DNA of 64,000 nt, from assembly GCF_012911865.1 (NCBI RefSeq), contig NZ_JAAXYH010000002.1, forward strand, positions 124,001 through 188,000, given 5' to 3'. The position numbers and the translations under genes were made by a program. This stretch comes from Shewanella salipaludis. Lineage in GTDB: Bacteria; Pseudomonadota; Gammaproteobacteria; Enterobacterales; Shewanellaceae. Each line of letters starts with the position of its first letter. Position 1 is the stretch's first letter. The notes under the pieces are model-generated. The model saw only the letters and a list, made by a program, of their open reading frames with translations, was not told the origin of the DNA and made no database searches. This document shows positions 29,047 to 38,256 of the stretch, piece after piece.

Positions 29047-32000
29047 ATGCCTGCTGCCAAGTTCAAGTCTTTCACCATTAACATCCTGCTGCCGCTGGCC
29101 CTGCTGCTCTGTCTGTCTGTCTGGGCCCTGGTGGCCAATTATCAATGGCTGGCGCTCACGGCCGCCAATCACTTATTGGCCGACTATGATATTCACCTGG
29201 AGGAACTTGAGCTGAAGTTCGACAGCCTGGAGGAGTGGCACTTCCCCCGGCTGAAATTTAGCATCAAGGACAACCGCATCGAGCTGCAGGATCTGCGCAT
29301 CGGCCTGGATACCTCCCCCCTGGCGGCACTGCCTTTTGCCTTGCCGCAGTTCGACACGAGTCGGCTCAAGCGCATCACCTCGGGTCCCATGCAGGTGTTA
29401 CTGGGCCAGACACTGTTTCAGGACAGGGGCCAGGCCTTGGATGAACAGGGACCGGCATTGGCGCTGGATCTCGGCAGCTTGCCACAAATCCACCTGGGCC
29501 GGACTCGCTTCAGCCTGGCAGGCGTAGCGCCAGAGGACTTCAGCCTGGAGATGGAAAGCCTGCGCCTCAACCGGGCGCAGCAGCTGACCACGGCATTGAA
29601 GTTCGGCGACCGGCCATTGCTGCAATTGCACGCTCAGCTGGATGAGGAGTTGTGGCGGCTCGATACCCGCCTGGACACGGACACACTGTACCGGCTCGCC
29701 CTCGCCACCAACGCCCTGGCACTCAAGAGCCCCTTGACCGACAGGCTCGCCGCCGCCGTCGCAGTGCTCGAGTCCCATGACATCCGGCTCGAAGGCCAGC
29801 TGGTTTCCCGGCTGGCGCTGACACTCAAGACGGCCGAGCTGAGCAGTCACCACAGACTGATGGCCGGCGCCCTGACCCTGGGGCAATTCGACCACCTCAG
29901 GCTGGCACCCGAACCTGAGCTGGCGTTGGCCATTTCCGGGCGTTTGGGTGCACTGCAACTGACGCTCGAGCCCGTCGCCATGGCCCTGAGACCGAGTCGG
30001 GCGGGACGCAGGGCCCTGCTGGCCTTGCTGGTCCCAGAGATAGAGGGGGATAAGCTGGACTCGCTGCTGCACGCTCTCAGCAGCGGAGCCGAGGCGTCTG
30101 AGTCCGAGCCTTCTAAGGGCGACACAGGAATGTCGACTACAGCCGACCTGGGCCTCAGGGTCACACTGCCGACCCGGATGCAACTGCCACTGGCCAACAT
30201 GGGAGCAGCGGCGCCACTGCTCCTGGAGCGGCTTTCCCTCGAGTTGCTCAACAGCCGCATCCAGACCAAGCTGGAGATGTCCGAACTGAGCTACTCGGTC
30301 CAGCAGGGCCTGAGCGGCCATTGGGCCTTAGGGCTGAAGCGGGCCAAGCACCTGGCGCTGACGGACTTATTCCCCTCACCGGCCGCCATGCGGCTCAGCC
30401 TTGGTGGCGGCCATCTGCAGGCCAGCGGCGAACTGGCAGTGACGGCGCAGCAAGCCAGCCTGTCGCTCACCGAGGGGCTACTGGCGCTGGAGGATATCGA
30501 GGTGCGCCGCCAAGGCGAGCGGACGGCCGCAGAGCCGCTTCCAATCGCTGGCCCTGTTCCTGACTCTGGCTCTGGCCCTCAAAATACAGCGACTCAACCA
30601 GCGCCGGCAGCGGCAACAGGCTCGACTGTGACCCAGCAGAGTCTGAACATAACCAAAGCCAGGCTGAAACTGAGCCCATCGAACTTAACCTGGACAGACA
30701 AGCGGCTGAATTTACACGCAGCGCCGCCGCGGTTGACCTTGACGGACATCGCCTTCAAGCAACAAGTCTTTGCCGCGCCCCAGGCTCAGGTTCAAGCCCA
30801 GGTTCAAACCCAGGCGCAAACCCGGGAGCATGGCCCCTGGCTGACCGACGGCATGACAGAAGGCATCACAGCCAACCTGGCCGAGGCCAGACTGGCATTG
30901 GCCCGGCCGCTCAGGCTCAGCTTGGATACCCAGGTGGCCGGCGTCGACGCCCTGCTCGCGCAACCATGGCAAAATGACCTGACACTGAGCCTGAACGAGA
31001 TAACCTCGGACAAACAGCAGCAACTTAAACTCAGGCTGAAACAACAGAGGTTGTTTAGACTGGCACACCTTAGCCTGCAACAGCAGTTGCAATGGCAAGG
31101 CCAAGAGTTACGCGGCAAGGAACATTGGCAACTGGATGACCTCAAGCTCGACAGTCGCCATACCCTGACGCTGATGCCGACGGCCGATAGCGACTTCGAG
31201 CTCTCGGGCCACTGGCAAATGGACAGCAAGCTTGCCGACTTGTTGGCGCTCTACCGCCGGATTGCGCCACTGCCTGCCGAGCTGGAGTTCAGCGGCCAGA
31301 GCCGGCTCAGCGCCGATGTCCAGCTGCGCCACGGCAGTAAAGACACCCTGTTCGCCATCCAATTCCAGCCTAAGCTCCAGCAAGTCTACGGCAACCTGGG
31401 GCAGATACTGCTGCATGATGGCGACGCCGAGGCCAGCTGCGAATACCGGCTGGAAGCCAAGCATGAACGGCCAACGGCAGCCGATACCGGCAATGCCAAC
31501 AGCCGCTTGGACTGTGCCGATATGAATTTGACCATAGGCAACCTGGATCTCGGCGTACCCGTCACCAACCTGGCGCTGCATGCCGGCATGTCGCTCAGCA
31601 AAGATCCAACCCAGGTCGCAGACAATTGGCTCAAGCGCCTCACAGGCCTGAGCGATGTCGACCTCAAACTCACCGCCAGCGGTGACCTGCTCGGCGGCCA
31701 ATTCCTGCTGCCTACATTCAAGCTGCAGTTGAAAGAGAGATCCCACGCCTACCTTATGCTGCAGGGGCTGAGCCTGGAGGAACTGCTCACCCTCTTGCCC
31801 CAGCAAGGGGTACATGCCGACGGCATCTTCGACGGCGTCCTGCCGGTCGACCTGGTCGATGGCAGAGTCAGCGTCAGCGGCGGCCGACTGGCCGCCAGGC
31901 CACCGGGCGGCCTCATCGCCATCAAGGATAATCCCGCCATAGAGCAGATGCGCCTGTCGCAACCCTATCTGGATTTTGCCTTCTCGGCCTTGGAACACCT

Positions 32001-32202
32001 CAACTACAGTCAGTTGAGCGGCAGTTTCGATATGACCCCCGCCAGTGATGCGACCATCAAGGTGGAAGTGAAAGGTCGTAGCCTGGGTATTGAACGTCCC
32101 ATCCACTTGAACTACTCTCAGGAAGAGAATATGTTGCAACTATTCAGAAGCCTGCAAATAGGCAACGATCTGCAGGACAGAATCGAACAATCCGTGAAGT
32201 AA
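29047..32202 (+). CDS. ydbH: YdbH, AsmA-like intermembrane phospholipid-transport protein
   Basis: A 1051-residue protein with one N-terminal membrane helix (LLPLALLLCLSVWALV, near residues 15-30) and a long beta-rich periplasmic body, as in the AsmA-like bridge proteins TamB, YhdP and YdbH. The C-terminal third carries the conserved DUF2884/DctA-type region ending in LNYSQEENMLQLFRSLQIGN. The start at 29047 (AAGGA upstream) places the helix correctly. Two low-complexity linkers (near residues 500-525 and 580-595, the latter QVQA/QVQT repeats) look like expansions. It heads a ydbH-ynbE-ydbL operon, the same arrangement as in E. coli. Confidence 0.87.
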   Translation: MPAAKFKSFTINILLPLALLLCLSVWALVANYQWLALTAANHLLADYDIHLEELELKFDSLEEWHFPRLKFSIKDNRIELQDLRIGLDTSPLAALPFALPQFDTSRLKRITSGPMQVLLGQTLFQDRGQALDEQGPALALDLGSLPQIHLGRTRFSLAGVAPEDFSLEMESLRLNRAQQLTTALKFGDRPLLQLHAQLDEELWRLDTRLDTDTLYRLALATNALALKSPLTDRLAAAVAVLESHDIRLEGQLVSRLALTLKTAELSSHHRLMAGALTLGQFDHLRLAPEPELALAISGRLGALQLTLEPVAMALRPSRAGRRALLALLVPEIEGDKLDSLLHALSSGAEASESEPSKGDTGMSTTADLGLRVTLPTRMQLPLANMGAAAPLLLERLSLELLNSRIQTKLEMSELSYSVQQGLSGHWALGLKRAKHLALTDLFPSPAAMRLSLGGGHLQASGELAVTAQQASLSLTEGLLALEDIEVRRQGERTAAEPLPIAGPVPDSGSGPQNTATQPAPAAATGSTVTQQSLNITKARLKLSPSNLTWTDKRLNLHAAPPRLTLTDIAFKQQVFAAPQAQVQAQVQTQAQTREHGPWLTDGMTEGITANLAEARLALARPLRLSLDTQVAGVDALLAQPWQNDLTLSLNEITSDKQQQLKLRLKQQRLFRLAHLSLQQQLQWQGQELRGKEHWQLDDLKLDSRHTLTLMPTADSDFELSGHWQMDSKLADLLALYRRIAPLPAELEFSGQSRLSADVQLRHGSKDTLFAIQFQPKLQQVYGNLGQILLHDGDAEASCEYRLEAKHERPTAADTGNANSRLDCADMNLTIGNLDLGVPVTNLALHAGMSLSKDPTQVADNWLKRLTGLSDVDLKLTASGDLLGGQFLLPTFKLQLKERSHAYLMLQGLSLEELLTLLPQQGVHADGIFDGVLPVDLVDGRVSVSGGRLAARPPGGLIAIKDNPAIEQMRLSQPYLDFAFSALEHLNYSQLSGSFDMTPASDATIKVEVKGRSLGIERPIHLNYSQEENMLQLFRSLQIGNDLQDRIEQSVK
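30787..30822 (+). repeat. 12-bp x3 coding repeat in ydbH
   Basis: Three 12-bp units (consensus CAGGTTCAAACC) encode QVQA-QVQT-QAQT within a linker of YdbH. In frame, so copy-number change would only lengthen the linker. Confidence 0.85.
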
Positions 32203-32214
32203 AAGGAAACGTCA

Positions 32215-32415
32215 GTGAAGACAATGCCATTTCAACGCCTCAGTCTGGGTGCCCTGTTCGCCCTCTCGCTCCTGCCCGGCTGCACGCCTACGGTCAAACT
32301 CGAGCCACCGGACAAGCCGATAGTGATCAACCTGAACGTCAAGATTGAGCACGAGATAAAGATCAAGGTAGATAAAGAACTCGACGAGTTACTGAGCAAC
32401 GAGCAACTTTTTTGA
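32215..32415 (+). CDS. ynbE: YnbE outer-membrane lipoprotein, partner of YdbH
   Basis: 66 residues. The signal peptide ends in a lipobox LLPGC, giving a mature lipoprotein of about 45 residues. PIVINLNVKIEHEIKIKVDK matches the E. coli YnbE core. In E. coli YnbE multimers attach to the C-terminus of YdbH at the outer membrane to complete the lipid bridge. The GTG at 32215 has AAAGGAAA at correct spacing; an ATG three codons on is also possible. It starts 12 bases after ydbH. Confidence 0.9.
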   Translation: MKTMPFQRLSLGALFALSLLPGCTPTVKLEPPDKPIVINLNVKIEHEIKIKVDKELDELLSNEQLF

Positions 32416-32442
32416 TACAGGTATCGGATTGAGGAGTCACAG

Positions 32443-32763
32443 ATGAAATCAAGATTATTATTACTCGCTGCGGGTTTGTTGCTGAGCCTGAATGCCTTCG
32501 CCATGTCACTGCAGGAAGCCAAGGCCATGGGCTATCTGGGTGAACAGCTCAACGGTTACCTCGGCCTGGTCCATGCCAACGGTGAAGCCAAGGCTGTAAT
32601 GGACGAGGTCAACGCCAAACGCCGGGCCCACTACGAGATCATCGCCAAGAAGAACAAGATCTCCGTCGACGATGTCGCCAGACTGGCCGGCGAGAAAGCC
32701 ATCAACGCCAGTGACAAGGGCAATTATGTCCAGGACGCCAGCGGCAAGTGGATAAAACGCTAG
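32443..32763 (+). CDS. ydbL: YdbL, periplasmic DUF1318 protein
   Basis: 106 residues with a cleavable signal peptide (...LSLNAFA, about residue 20) and the DUF1318 body (LQEAKAMGYLGEQLNGYLG, then NAKRRAHYEIIAKKN). Third gene of the ydbH-ynbE-ydbL operon; in E. coli YdbL is thought to help YdbH-YnbE assembly. GAGGAG stands before the ATG. A strong terminator follows at 32797-32825. Confidence 0.9.
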   Translation: MKSRLLLLAAGLLLSLNAFAMSLQEAKAMGYLGEQLNGYLGLVHANGEAKAVMDEVNAKRRAHYEIIAKKNKISVDDVARLAGEKAINASDKGNYVQDASGKWIKR

Positions 32764-32796
32764 CATTATCATCAGGTTGAAGTAGCGAATAACACA

Positions 32797-32825
32797 CAGG
32801 GCCCGCAATTGCGGGCCCTGTTTTT
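32797..32825 (+). terminator. Terminator of the ydbH-ynbE-ydbL operon
   Basis: CAGGGCCCGC-AATT-GCGGGCCCTG is a perfect 10-bp GC-rich stem followed by TTTTT. Confidence 0.95.
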
Positions 32826-32849
32826 AATGCCGGATTTGTCCTGCCCGGT

Positions 32850-33854
32850 TCAGAGACCCGAGAGACGTTTTCCAAACGAAATGGCATAGGCCGCAGATCT
32901 GGCTCGCAGCACTGGATCTGGAGTCGCCATTATGCCATCGGCCAATACCAGGGGGTCGAAATTGATCGGTTCGCAGCTGCCGTTGGTCTGATTCGAGGCC
33001 GATGTCAACGCCAGCGTGCCTACCTGCACTTTCAACCTATCCTCGGGCCATGGCTTGCTCGCATCCACCTCAGAGTCGCCGGCCTGTCCCAGGGTGATGA
33101 ACATATCCCATTTCACCGGCCCGGCCTGGGTTCGCTCGATCAGGGCATTCTCCAGGAAATCTGTCTCTCCCTTGTTCATTTCTGCGTCAGTCAATGGCCT
33201 CATGCCATCCTGGGGCTGAAACTCCCAGCGCACCAAGGTTTGCTTATCGGTCTTATCGACAAATTTAAAGGCATGCAGGCTGTAATAAGGGGCATTGGCA
33301 TAATTGGCCGGCGGATTATGGCTGCCGATGAAGCTGCTCATGCCATGGAAGTCGGGATGCGACTCCCTGAAGAGCTTCATCTTCTCGGGATCCGGTTTCC
33401 CGGTTTTCTCGTCAGGCGCCAGCGCCACCAATAAATCGTAAAAAGTGCCGGGGACAGAGGCACCAAATACGGGGACGTTGAGCATGGTCATGTGCTGCAG
33501 CTCTTTTCCCAGCTTGAATTCCAACGCCATACCTCGCCCCCCCTTATCCGAGTCGCTGGCATGGGGGTTGCCGCCGCCCAAGGAGAAACGCGCCACCACA
33601 GGGATAGTGGTGCCGCTAAACAACGCCGAACGCGAGTATTGCGCCCCAGCCTTCAAACCGACGAACTCACCGCTGGCACAGGTGCCCTTGGTATGATTGC
33701 GTCTCTGCCCAGGAGTAACACCGAAAGCCTTCTCCATCGCCGCGATCATTTGATTGGGATCCACTGGGTCGGCAGCAAACGCTTGCGCCGCCATGCCTAA
33801 TCCCGCCGCACTGGCGAGGACTAACAAAGACGTGAATTTCTTGTAACTGCTCAT
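32850..33854 (-). CDS. Periplasmic catalase-like haem peroxidase (SrpA/small-catalase family)
   Basis: 334 residues from the ATG at 33854 (AAGGAG upstream; an in-frame start 13 codons earlier is unlikely). A signal peptide ends ...AAQAFAAD. The catalase fold is cut down relative to true catalases: RNHTKGTCASGEFV near the distal haem side, RFSLGGGNP, and a C-terminal RSAAYAISFGKRL segment that should carry the proximal tyrosine. Family members act as organic or hydrogen peroxide peroxidases. It is convergent with ydbL and stands alone. Confidence 0.87.
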   Translation of the reverse strand: MSSYKKFTSLLVLASAAGLGMAAQAFAADPVDPNQMIAAMEKAFGVTPGQRRNHTKGTCASGEFVGLKAGAQYSRSALFSGTTIPVVARFSLGGGNPHASDSDKGGRGMALEFKLGKELQHMTMLNVPVFGASVPGTFYDLLVALAPDEKTGKPDPEKMKLFRESHPDFHGMSSFIGSHNPPANYANAPYYSLHAFKFVDKTDKQTLVRWEFQPQDGMRPLTDAEMNKGETDFLENALIERTQAGPVKWDMFITLGQAGDSEVDASKPWPEDRLKVQVGTLALTSASNQTNGSCEPINFDPLVLADGIMATPDPVLRARSAAYAISFGKRLSGL

Positions 33855-34266
33855 GGTTATTTCTCCTTTGGGTATCTGGTCACTGCTCGTCATTATTCAT
33901 TGTTGAGGTGCAAAACGTCTTAACCTGCGCCGTTATGTATGTCGCCCCAGACGCCCGTGATGCCTCGACACAAGACCCTGGATACCCAGGTTTTGTTGCA
34001 CAGTGCCGGCATAGTTAATTTTTGCCAGCAGGACTAACAGGACCTAAACACAAACATCACGACTCAGATACCTCACGGGATACGGCTATACAAAAAGGCA
34101 GCCCAGGCAATACATGCGCTCCTGGAGCAGGATTGACAGCATGAGGCCCTATACAATGGACTCTAAATAGCTATAGCAGCAGTAAGGAGGGCCTGCTGGG
34201 AATTATTCATCCCTAAAACTTACGAATGCTAAACCGCCCTAAGTTGCCTTAGGTGGGGTACGGCAA
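33855..34266. other. Intergenic region, no gene seen
   Basis: 412 bp upstream of the catalase-like gene. A small inverted element CCTAAG-TTG-CCTTAGG lies near 34238-34253. No open frame with a ribosome-binding site is evident. Confidence 0.45.
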
Positions 34267-34591
34267 TCAGCACAGGAGAGGTTCAACAGAAAATTTATTC
34301 TTCAATCTCAGCAGATTAATGGCTGGCAAGACGATGACCGCCTCCAGCGGTGTCAGGAATAAACAGGAAAGCACACTGGCCTTGACTCCCAGGGTATTCA
34401 CCGCCAGGCCAGACGCCAACGCCTGCCTATGCAATTTAATATTGGCGGCCAATAACACCAGGCCCAAACCGCACAGCAAGAAGAGATAACAGGCAGAAAA
34501 AGCCCTGGTGTCCGGGCCAAAATGATACATGGCGACCACAAGTGACAGCGCCAGCCAGATACAGGTACTTCACCAACAAATAACTTTTCAC
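34267..34591 (-). pseudogene. Frameshifted small membrane protein gene
   Basis: On the minus strand a GTG at 34591 with GGAAAG upstream opens a frame (VKSYLLVKYLYLA...) that runs into an unrelated reading. The next frame continues as ...LALSLVVAMYHFGPDTRAF through three hydrophobic segments to a stop at 34267. The break coincides with a duplicated CTGG (CTGGCTGG, near 34550-34560). Removing one copy joins the parts into a protein of about 106 residues with four membrane segments. It starts 26 bases after the monooxygenase stop, so it was probably its operon partner. A sequencing error is possible. Confidence 0.6.
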
Positions 34592-34617
34592 TGGCTTTCC
34601 ACGATGCCCGAAGCCGG

Positions 34618-34899
34618 TCATCCGTGGTAGAAACACCCCTTGGGTGGCGCACCGAAGAGCGGCATGGCGGCTTGCATCTGTTCCTTGGGAAAATTTGCCA
34701 CTGATTGCGTGTGGGACTCGACGGAAAGCCATTTCTCGAGCACCACAAAGCGGTTTTTATCGTCGGCGCTTTGCAACACTTCACACAGTTCACAGCCCTC
34801 GGAGGAAGAGATATGAGGGATGAGGGACTTGAGAAAAGCAAAGAGTTCATCCGCTTTTCCCTCTGCGGCGACAAATTCATTGATGCGTGTAATGGCCAT
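34618..34899 (-). CDS. Antibiotic-biosynthesis-monooxygenase (ABM) domain protein
   Basis: 93 residues, a single dimeric ferredoxin-like ABM domain: MAITRINEFVAAEGKADELFAFL start, central SSSEGCELCEVLQS, then NRFVVLEKWLSVESHTQSV. Such proteins are quinol monooxygenases (YgiN type) or haem-degrading enzymes, among others; no haem-site asparagine/histidine pattern is clear. The ATG at 34899 has AAAGGAAAG upstream. First gene of a two-gene unit whose second member is frameshifted. Confidence 0.82.
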   Translation of the reverse strand: MAITRINEFVAAEGKADELFAFLKSLIPHISSSEGCELCEVLQSADDKNRFVVLEKWLSVESHTQSVANFPKEQMQAAMPLFGAPPKGCFYHG

Positions 34900-35168
34900 T
34901 ATCTTTCCTTTATGATTGTGCCTATGGGCTCGCTGCCTCACCTACCCGGCCGCCATATCTCGAACTATTAGCCCGCATTGAACGGCCCGGATTGTTCGCC
35001 CTAAGCTACTGGGATTTAATGGTCTTCTCAAGCACTTCGATGAAAAATAAGGCTCGAGGCCGGATATCTGCGCGCTATGCCTGGCAGTCATGGCCAGGCA
35101 GTAAACGAGGGAGACATTGCCATGACCTCTGGATACAGGACTCCCCAACCAAACCCATGGCAGCAATG
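34900..35168. other. Intergenic region with a hairpin, no gene seen
   Basis: Between the monooxygenase promoter and the exeM terminator. GCCTGGC-AGTCAT-GGCCAGGC near 35075-35096 is a stem without a T-tract. No supported coding sequence. Confidence 0.4.
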
Positions 35169-35194
35169 AAAAAGCCCGCATAGCGGGCTTTTTT
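35169..35194. terminator. Terminator after the exeM-type nuclease gene
   Basis: AAAAAGCCCGC-ATA-GCGGGCTTTTTT: 8-bp GC stem with A and T runs on both sides, 44 bases beyond the nuclease stop on the minus strand. Confidence 0.93.
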
Positions 35195-35237
35195 AGTCCA
35201 TGACTGTCGGACGCGGTTTAGCGCACCGACACTGGCA

Positions 35238-38075
35238 CTAGCGGAAGCTGAGCTCTGCCGTGTCTGTCAGGCCGTCGTTATCTTTGACCATCAGCTCGAC
35301 CCGGTTCAGGCCGCGCTTGGCGAAGCGCCACACGATAGCGCCGTTGGCACGGCGACCGTCGTTGAAGGTCCACTTTTGTTTCTTGAGGTAGCCATCTTCG
35401 TCATAACTGGTCGAGATGAACATGTCTACCAGCCAGAGGTTGATGTGCTGGATCTGCGCCACGGGGGCCTGCTGCTGCGGCGCGACCACCACGCTGATGC
35501 TCTGGGACACACTATGGCTCAGGCCATCGTTGTCCGTCACCGTCAGGGTCAGCTGATAGTCACCGGAGACGGCGTAGCTATGGCTCAGGGTCGGCGTCGT
35601 GGCGACTGTGCCGTCACCCAGATCCCAGAGGAAGTCGACCAGCTCGCCATCGGCGTCGCTGGAGGTCGATGCCAGAGTGACGGTTCCCCCTTCTTGCGTC
35701 AGGCTGAAGCTCGCCACGGGTGCCACTTTGGCGGGCGCCAGTGCCAGGGAGATCACCACAGGGTCGTGATCCGATGAGCGATACGCATCGGCAGCGTACA
35801 AGTCTGTCAACTGCTGCGCCGACTTGAACTCCTCGTTGTAATCTAGGATGCGTGGCTCGTCGGTGTTGATATGCCATTCGGTGACATCGACTATCTTGTC
35901 CACCAAGTCACCGCTGGCAAGGGCGTGATCCAACTGGCCCGATTCGCCGGAGAACACGTAGGAATAGGCATCGACCTTATTCAGGTGCTCGAACAGTTCG
36001 GTGAAGTCCGCCTGTTTGAAGGCGGTCAGCGGATCTTCCTTGGCGTAGGAGTTGAGATCGCCGATGATCAGCACGCCCTGCTCTGGATACTGCTCTGCCA
36101 GCCAGATCCCGGCGGCCTTGGCGGCGCGGCTACGGGTCTGATTACAATTGCCCTGACCGTCGTTGACATCAGGATCCCCGAGTGCGGCGCAGTCGCTGCC
36201 CTTGGACTTGAGGTGATTGACCGCCAGTACCAGGCTTTCCTCGGATCCGGCCACGCTGAAGGCCTGGGTCAGGGTCGGACGGTTCTTGCCGTCGTCAAAC
36301 AAGGGCTTGCCGGTTTCATCCAGCGGCGAGTTGGCGCTGGAGAGGATGGCGGCGGCGCCATTGGGGGTGACTTTGTCGGCCCGGTAGATGATGCCCACGC
36401 TGATGGCATCCGTGCCTATGGCGGCAACACCCGGATCTATATAGCTGTAACGCGCTTCGCCTATGGCGGCATTGAGGCCGGCGACGAGATCGGCAATCGC
36501 CGAATTGGCGCCGAAGCCATCATTTTCGATTTCCATCAGGCCGAAGACATCGGCACCTATGCCGACCATGGCACTGACAATTTTCGCCTTCTGACGATTG
36601 AACTCACTCAGGGTATCGGCGCCGCGGTCGGTCGGGAAACCCGCTCCCTGGCCATCACCATTGAAGTAATTCAACACGTTGAAGCTGGCCACCTTGAGAT
36701 CGCCCTCTGTGATGACAGGCTCTGTGGTGCGCGCATTGGCGGTGACGAAGTTGACCGTCTCGGTCGGCATCACACGATACTTGCCGAAACCATAGTGCAT
36801 CACGGCGTCAAGACCTGTGATCTTGTCACCGACACGCACAGTGTTGGCGGCGCTCAGGCCAGGTGCAGGATAACCTATAGGATCCGGATTCTGGGCGGTC
36901 AGGCCATCGTCGAGCAAAATGCTGTCATTGGCGTTGGCGGCGCTGACGGCCAGGGCCGCGGCACCCGGACTGGCGACCTGAGTCCCGATGAAGTGGCGTT
37001 GGCTGCCGAGGCTGATTTCACCGTAACGCCCCAGGTTATAGACTTCGTTCACCACCAGAGGTTGGCTGAAGCTGACGCCCATGCCTTCGAAAGCCTCGAG
37101 CTCGGAGGGCGCGGCAAACGGCAGGCTAACCTGTGCCGGCGTCGGTAGCGCCTGGTTGGCGGCACATAAGCTATGCTCGGTCACAGAGGTCAGCTCGGTC
37201 AGGCCCTGGTACTCGGTGACCTTGGCCTGCAGCCGTATTCTGTCGCCCGGCTGATAGCCGGTGGCGGCGTTGCCCGTGTAGACGAATACCCCTTCCGAGG
37301 TGTGCGCGTCCGCGTCTGTCTCGGCATCGGCCATCTGCAGGAATAGCCCCTTGAGACCGGCTTCCTGGTTACTGACCACTATGGCTTCGACAATCACTGT
37401 CTGGCCATTGAGTGGGCTGAGATCCGTCGCCCCCTGGATGGCGTGGATCGGGGTCGAAGTCTCGCCGCACACCAAGGTTCCCGGCGTTGGGTCCGGATCG
37501 GTTGGATCTGTGTTGTCTGCGCTGAATTTGCCCAGATCTGAGATGTCATCCTTAAGGAAGCCCTGCCAGCTGCCGAGGGTCACTTCGTCGTCTGTCTGGG
37601 TGTCGGCCACCAAGAGTGCCGGATCCCGGCGCAGGGTGTTGTCCTGGGTAGATAGGTCGCCGGCACCCCATTCGCTGCCGGGATCTTCTCCTATGCGGCC
37701 CAGGCTGTCTATGACCTGGGTTCCGGAGCTGAGCACTATGGCATCGTCGCCGTTGAAGAAGCTGGCGTTGCTGACCATGTCGGCCACAGCCAGGATGTCG
37801 GCACTGGCATCGTTGTCGGCGATGACAAAGGTGGCCCCGGCCGCCAGTACGCCGCTGAGACTAATGCTGCTGCCGGCCTGGGTGTTGCCGTTGAAGTAGA
37901 AGCTCAACTGGTATTGGCTCAGATCTATGCTGGCCGAGGTAGGATTGTAGAGTTCGATGGCCTTGTTATTGCTGCTGCCTTCGACATATTCGGAAATGAT
38001 CAGATTATCGGCCGCCTGGGCCAGGGTGGACGCGCCACCCATGGCCAAGACGAGTAGACTCGCTTTGGTTAACAT
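35238..38075 (-). CDS. exeM: Secreted extracellular nuclease, ExeM/NucH family
   Basis: 945 residues. Signal peptide to ...STLAQAAD; a lamin-tail domain (NLIISEYVEGSSNNKAIELYN, about 23-150); an OB-fold region (CGETSTPIHAIQG..., about 200-330). An endonuclease/exonuclease/phosphatase domain with VASFNVLNYF, LMEIENDGFG, NHLKSKGSDC, IIGDLNSYAKEDP and SSDHDPVV (about 460-780) comes next, then PKD-like domains. This type degrades extracellular DNA and affects biofilms in Shewanella. The protein stops at ...DTAELSFR without the GlyGly-CTERM tail many relatives carry, so it is probably released. A strong hairpin lies in its leader. Confidence 0.88.
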   Translation of the reverse strand: MLTKASLLVLAMGGASTLAQAADNLIISEYVEGSSNNKAIELYNPTSASIDLSQYQLSFYFNGNTQAGSSISLSGVLAAGATFVIADNDASADILAVADMVSNASFFNGDDAIVLSSGTQVIDSLGRIGEDPGSEWGAGDLSTQDNTLRRDPALLVADTQTDDEVTLGSWQGFLKDDISDLGKFSADNTDPTDPDPTPGTLVCGETSTPIHAIQGATDLSPLNGQTVIVEAIVVSNQEAGLKGLFLQMADAETDADAHTSEGVFVYTGNAATGYQPGDRIRLQAKVTEYQGLTELTSVTEHSLCAANQALPTPAQVSLPFAAPSELEAFEGMGVSFSQPLVVNEVYNLGRYGEISLGSQRHFIGTQVASPGAAALAVSAANANDSILLDDGLTAQNPDPIGYPAPGLSAANTVRVGDKITGLDAVMHYGFGKYRVMPTETVNFVTANARTTEPVITEGDLKVASFNVLNYFNGDGQGAGFPTDRGADTLSEFNRQKAKIVSAMVGIGADVFGLMEIENDGFGANSAIADLVAGLNAAIGEARYSYIDPGVAAIGTDAISVGIIYRADKVTPNGAAAILSSANSPLDETGKPLFDDGKNRPTLTQAFSVAGSEESLVLAVNHLKSKGSDCAALGDPDVNDGQGNCNQTRSRAAKAAGIWLAEQYPEQGVLIIGDLNSYAKEDPLTAFKQADFTELFEHLNKVDAYSYVFSGESGQLDHALASGDLVDKIVDVTEWHINTDEPRILDYNEEFKSAQQLTDLYAADAYRSSDHDPVVISLALAPAKVAPVASFSLTQEGGTVTLASTSSDADGELVDFLWDLGDGTVATTPTLSHSYAVSGDYQLTLTVTDNDGLSHSVSQSISVVVAPQQQAPVAQIQHINLWLVDMFISTSYDEDGYLKKQKWTFNDGRRANGAIVWRFAKRGLNRVELMVKDNDGLTDTAELSFR

Positions 38076-38115
38076 AAAAACCCCTAAATAGTATCGTTAT
38101 TGTATTATTTTTACT

Positions 38116-38143
38116 TTAACCAGAGGTACTTGCCTCTGGTTAA
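38116..38143 (-). promoter_or_regulatory. Perfect 11-bp hairpin in the exeM leader
   Basis: TTAACCAGAGG and CCTCTGGTTAA form a perfect stem around a 6-base loop, 41 bases before the exeM start. No T-tract follows on the minus strand, so an operator or a transcript-stabilising 5' hairpin is more likely than a terminator. Confidence 0.7.
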
Positions 38144-38256
38144 TCACTGGTTCATCCAAAAACCAGCCGACACTATAGGGTAAAGAGGTTACAGATAGGT
38201 TTCAATTGTTAACTTAAGCATGATCCGCTAAAAGCACGCCAAGCCAAAGTACAAGA

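Noticed and set aside
31108..32139. 343-codon minus-strand open frame
   Set aside because: Antisense to ydbH in a region of strong third-position GC bias.
35871..37148. 425-codon plus-strand open frame
   Set aside because: Shadow of the exeM nuclease domain; low-complexity His/Gly composition.
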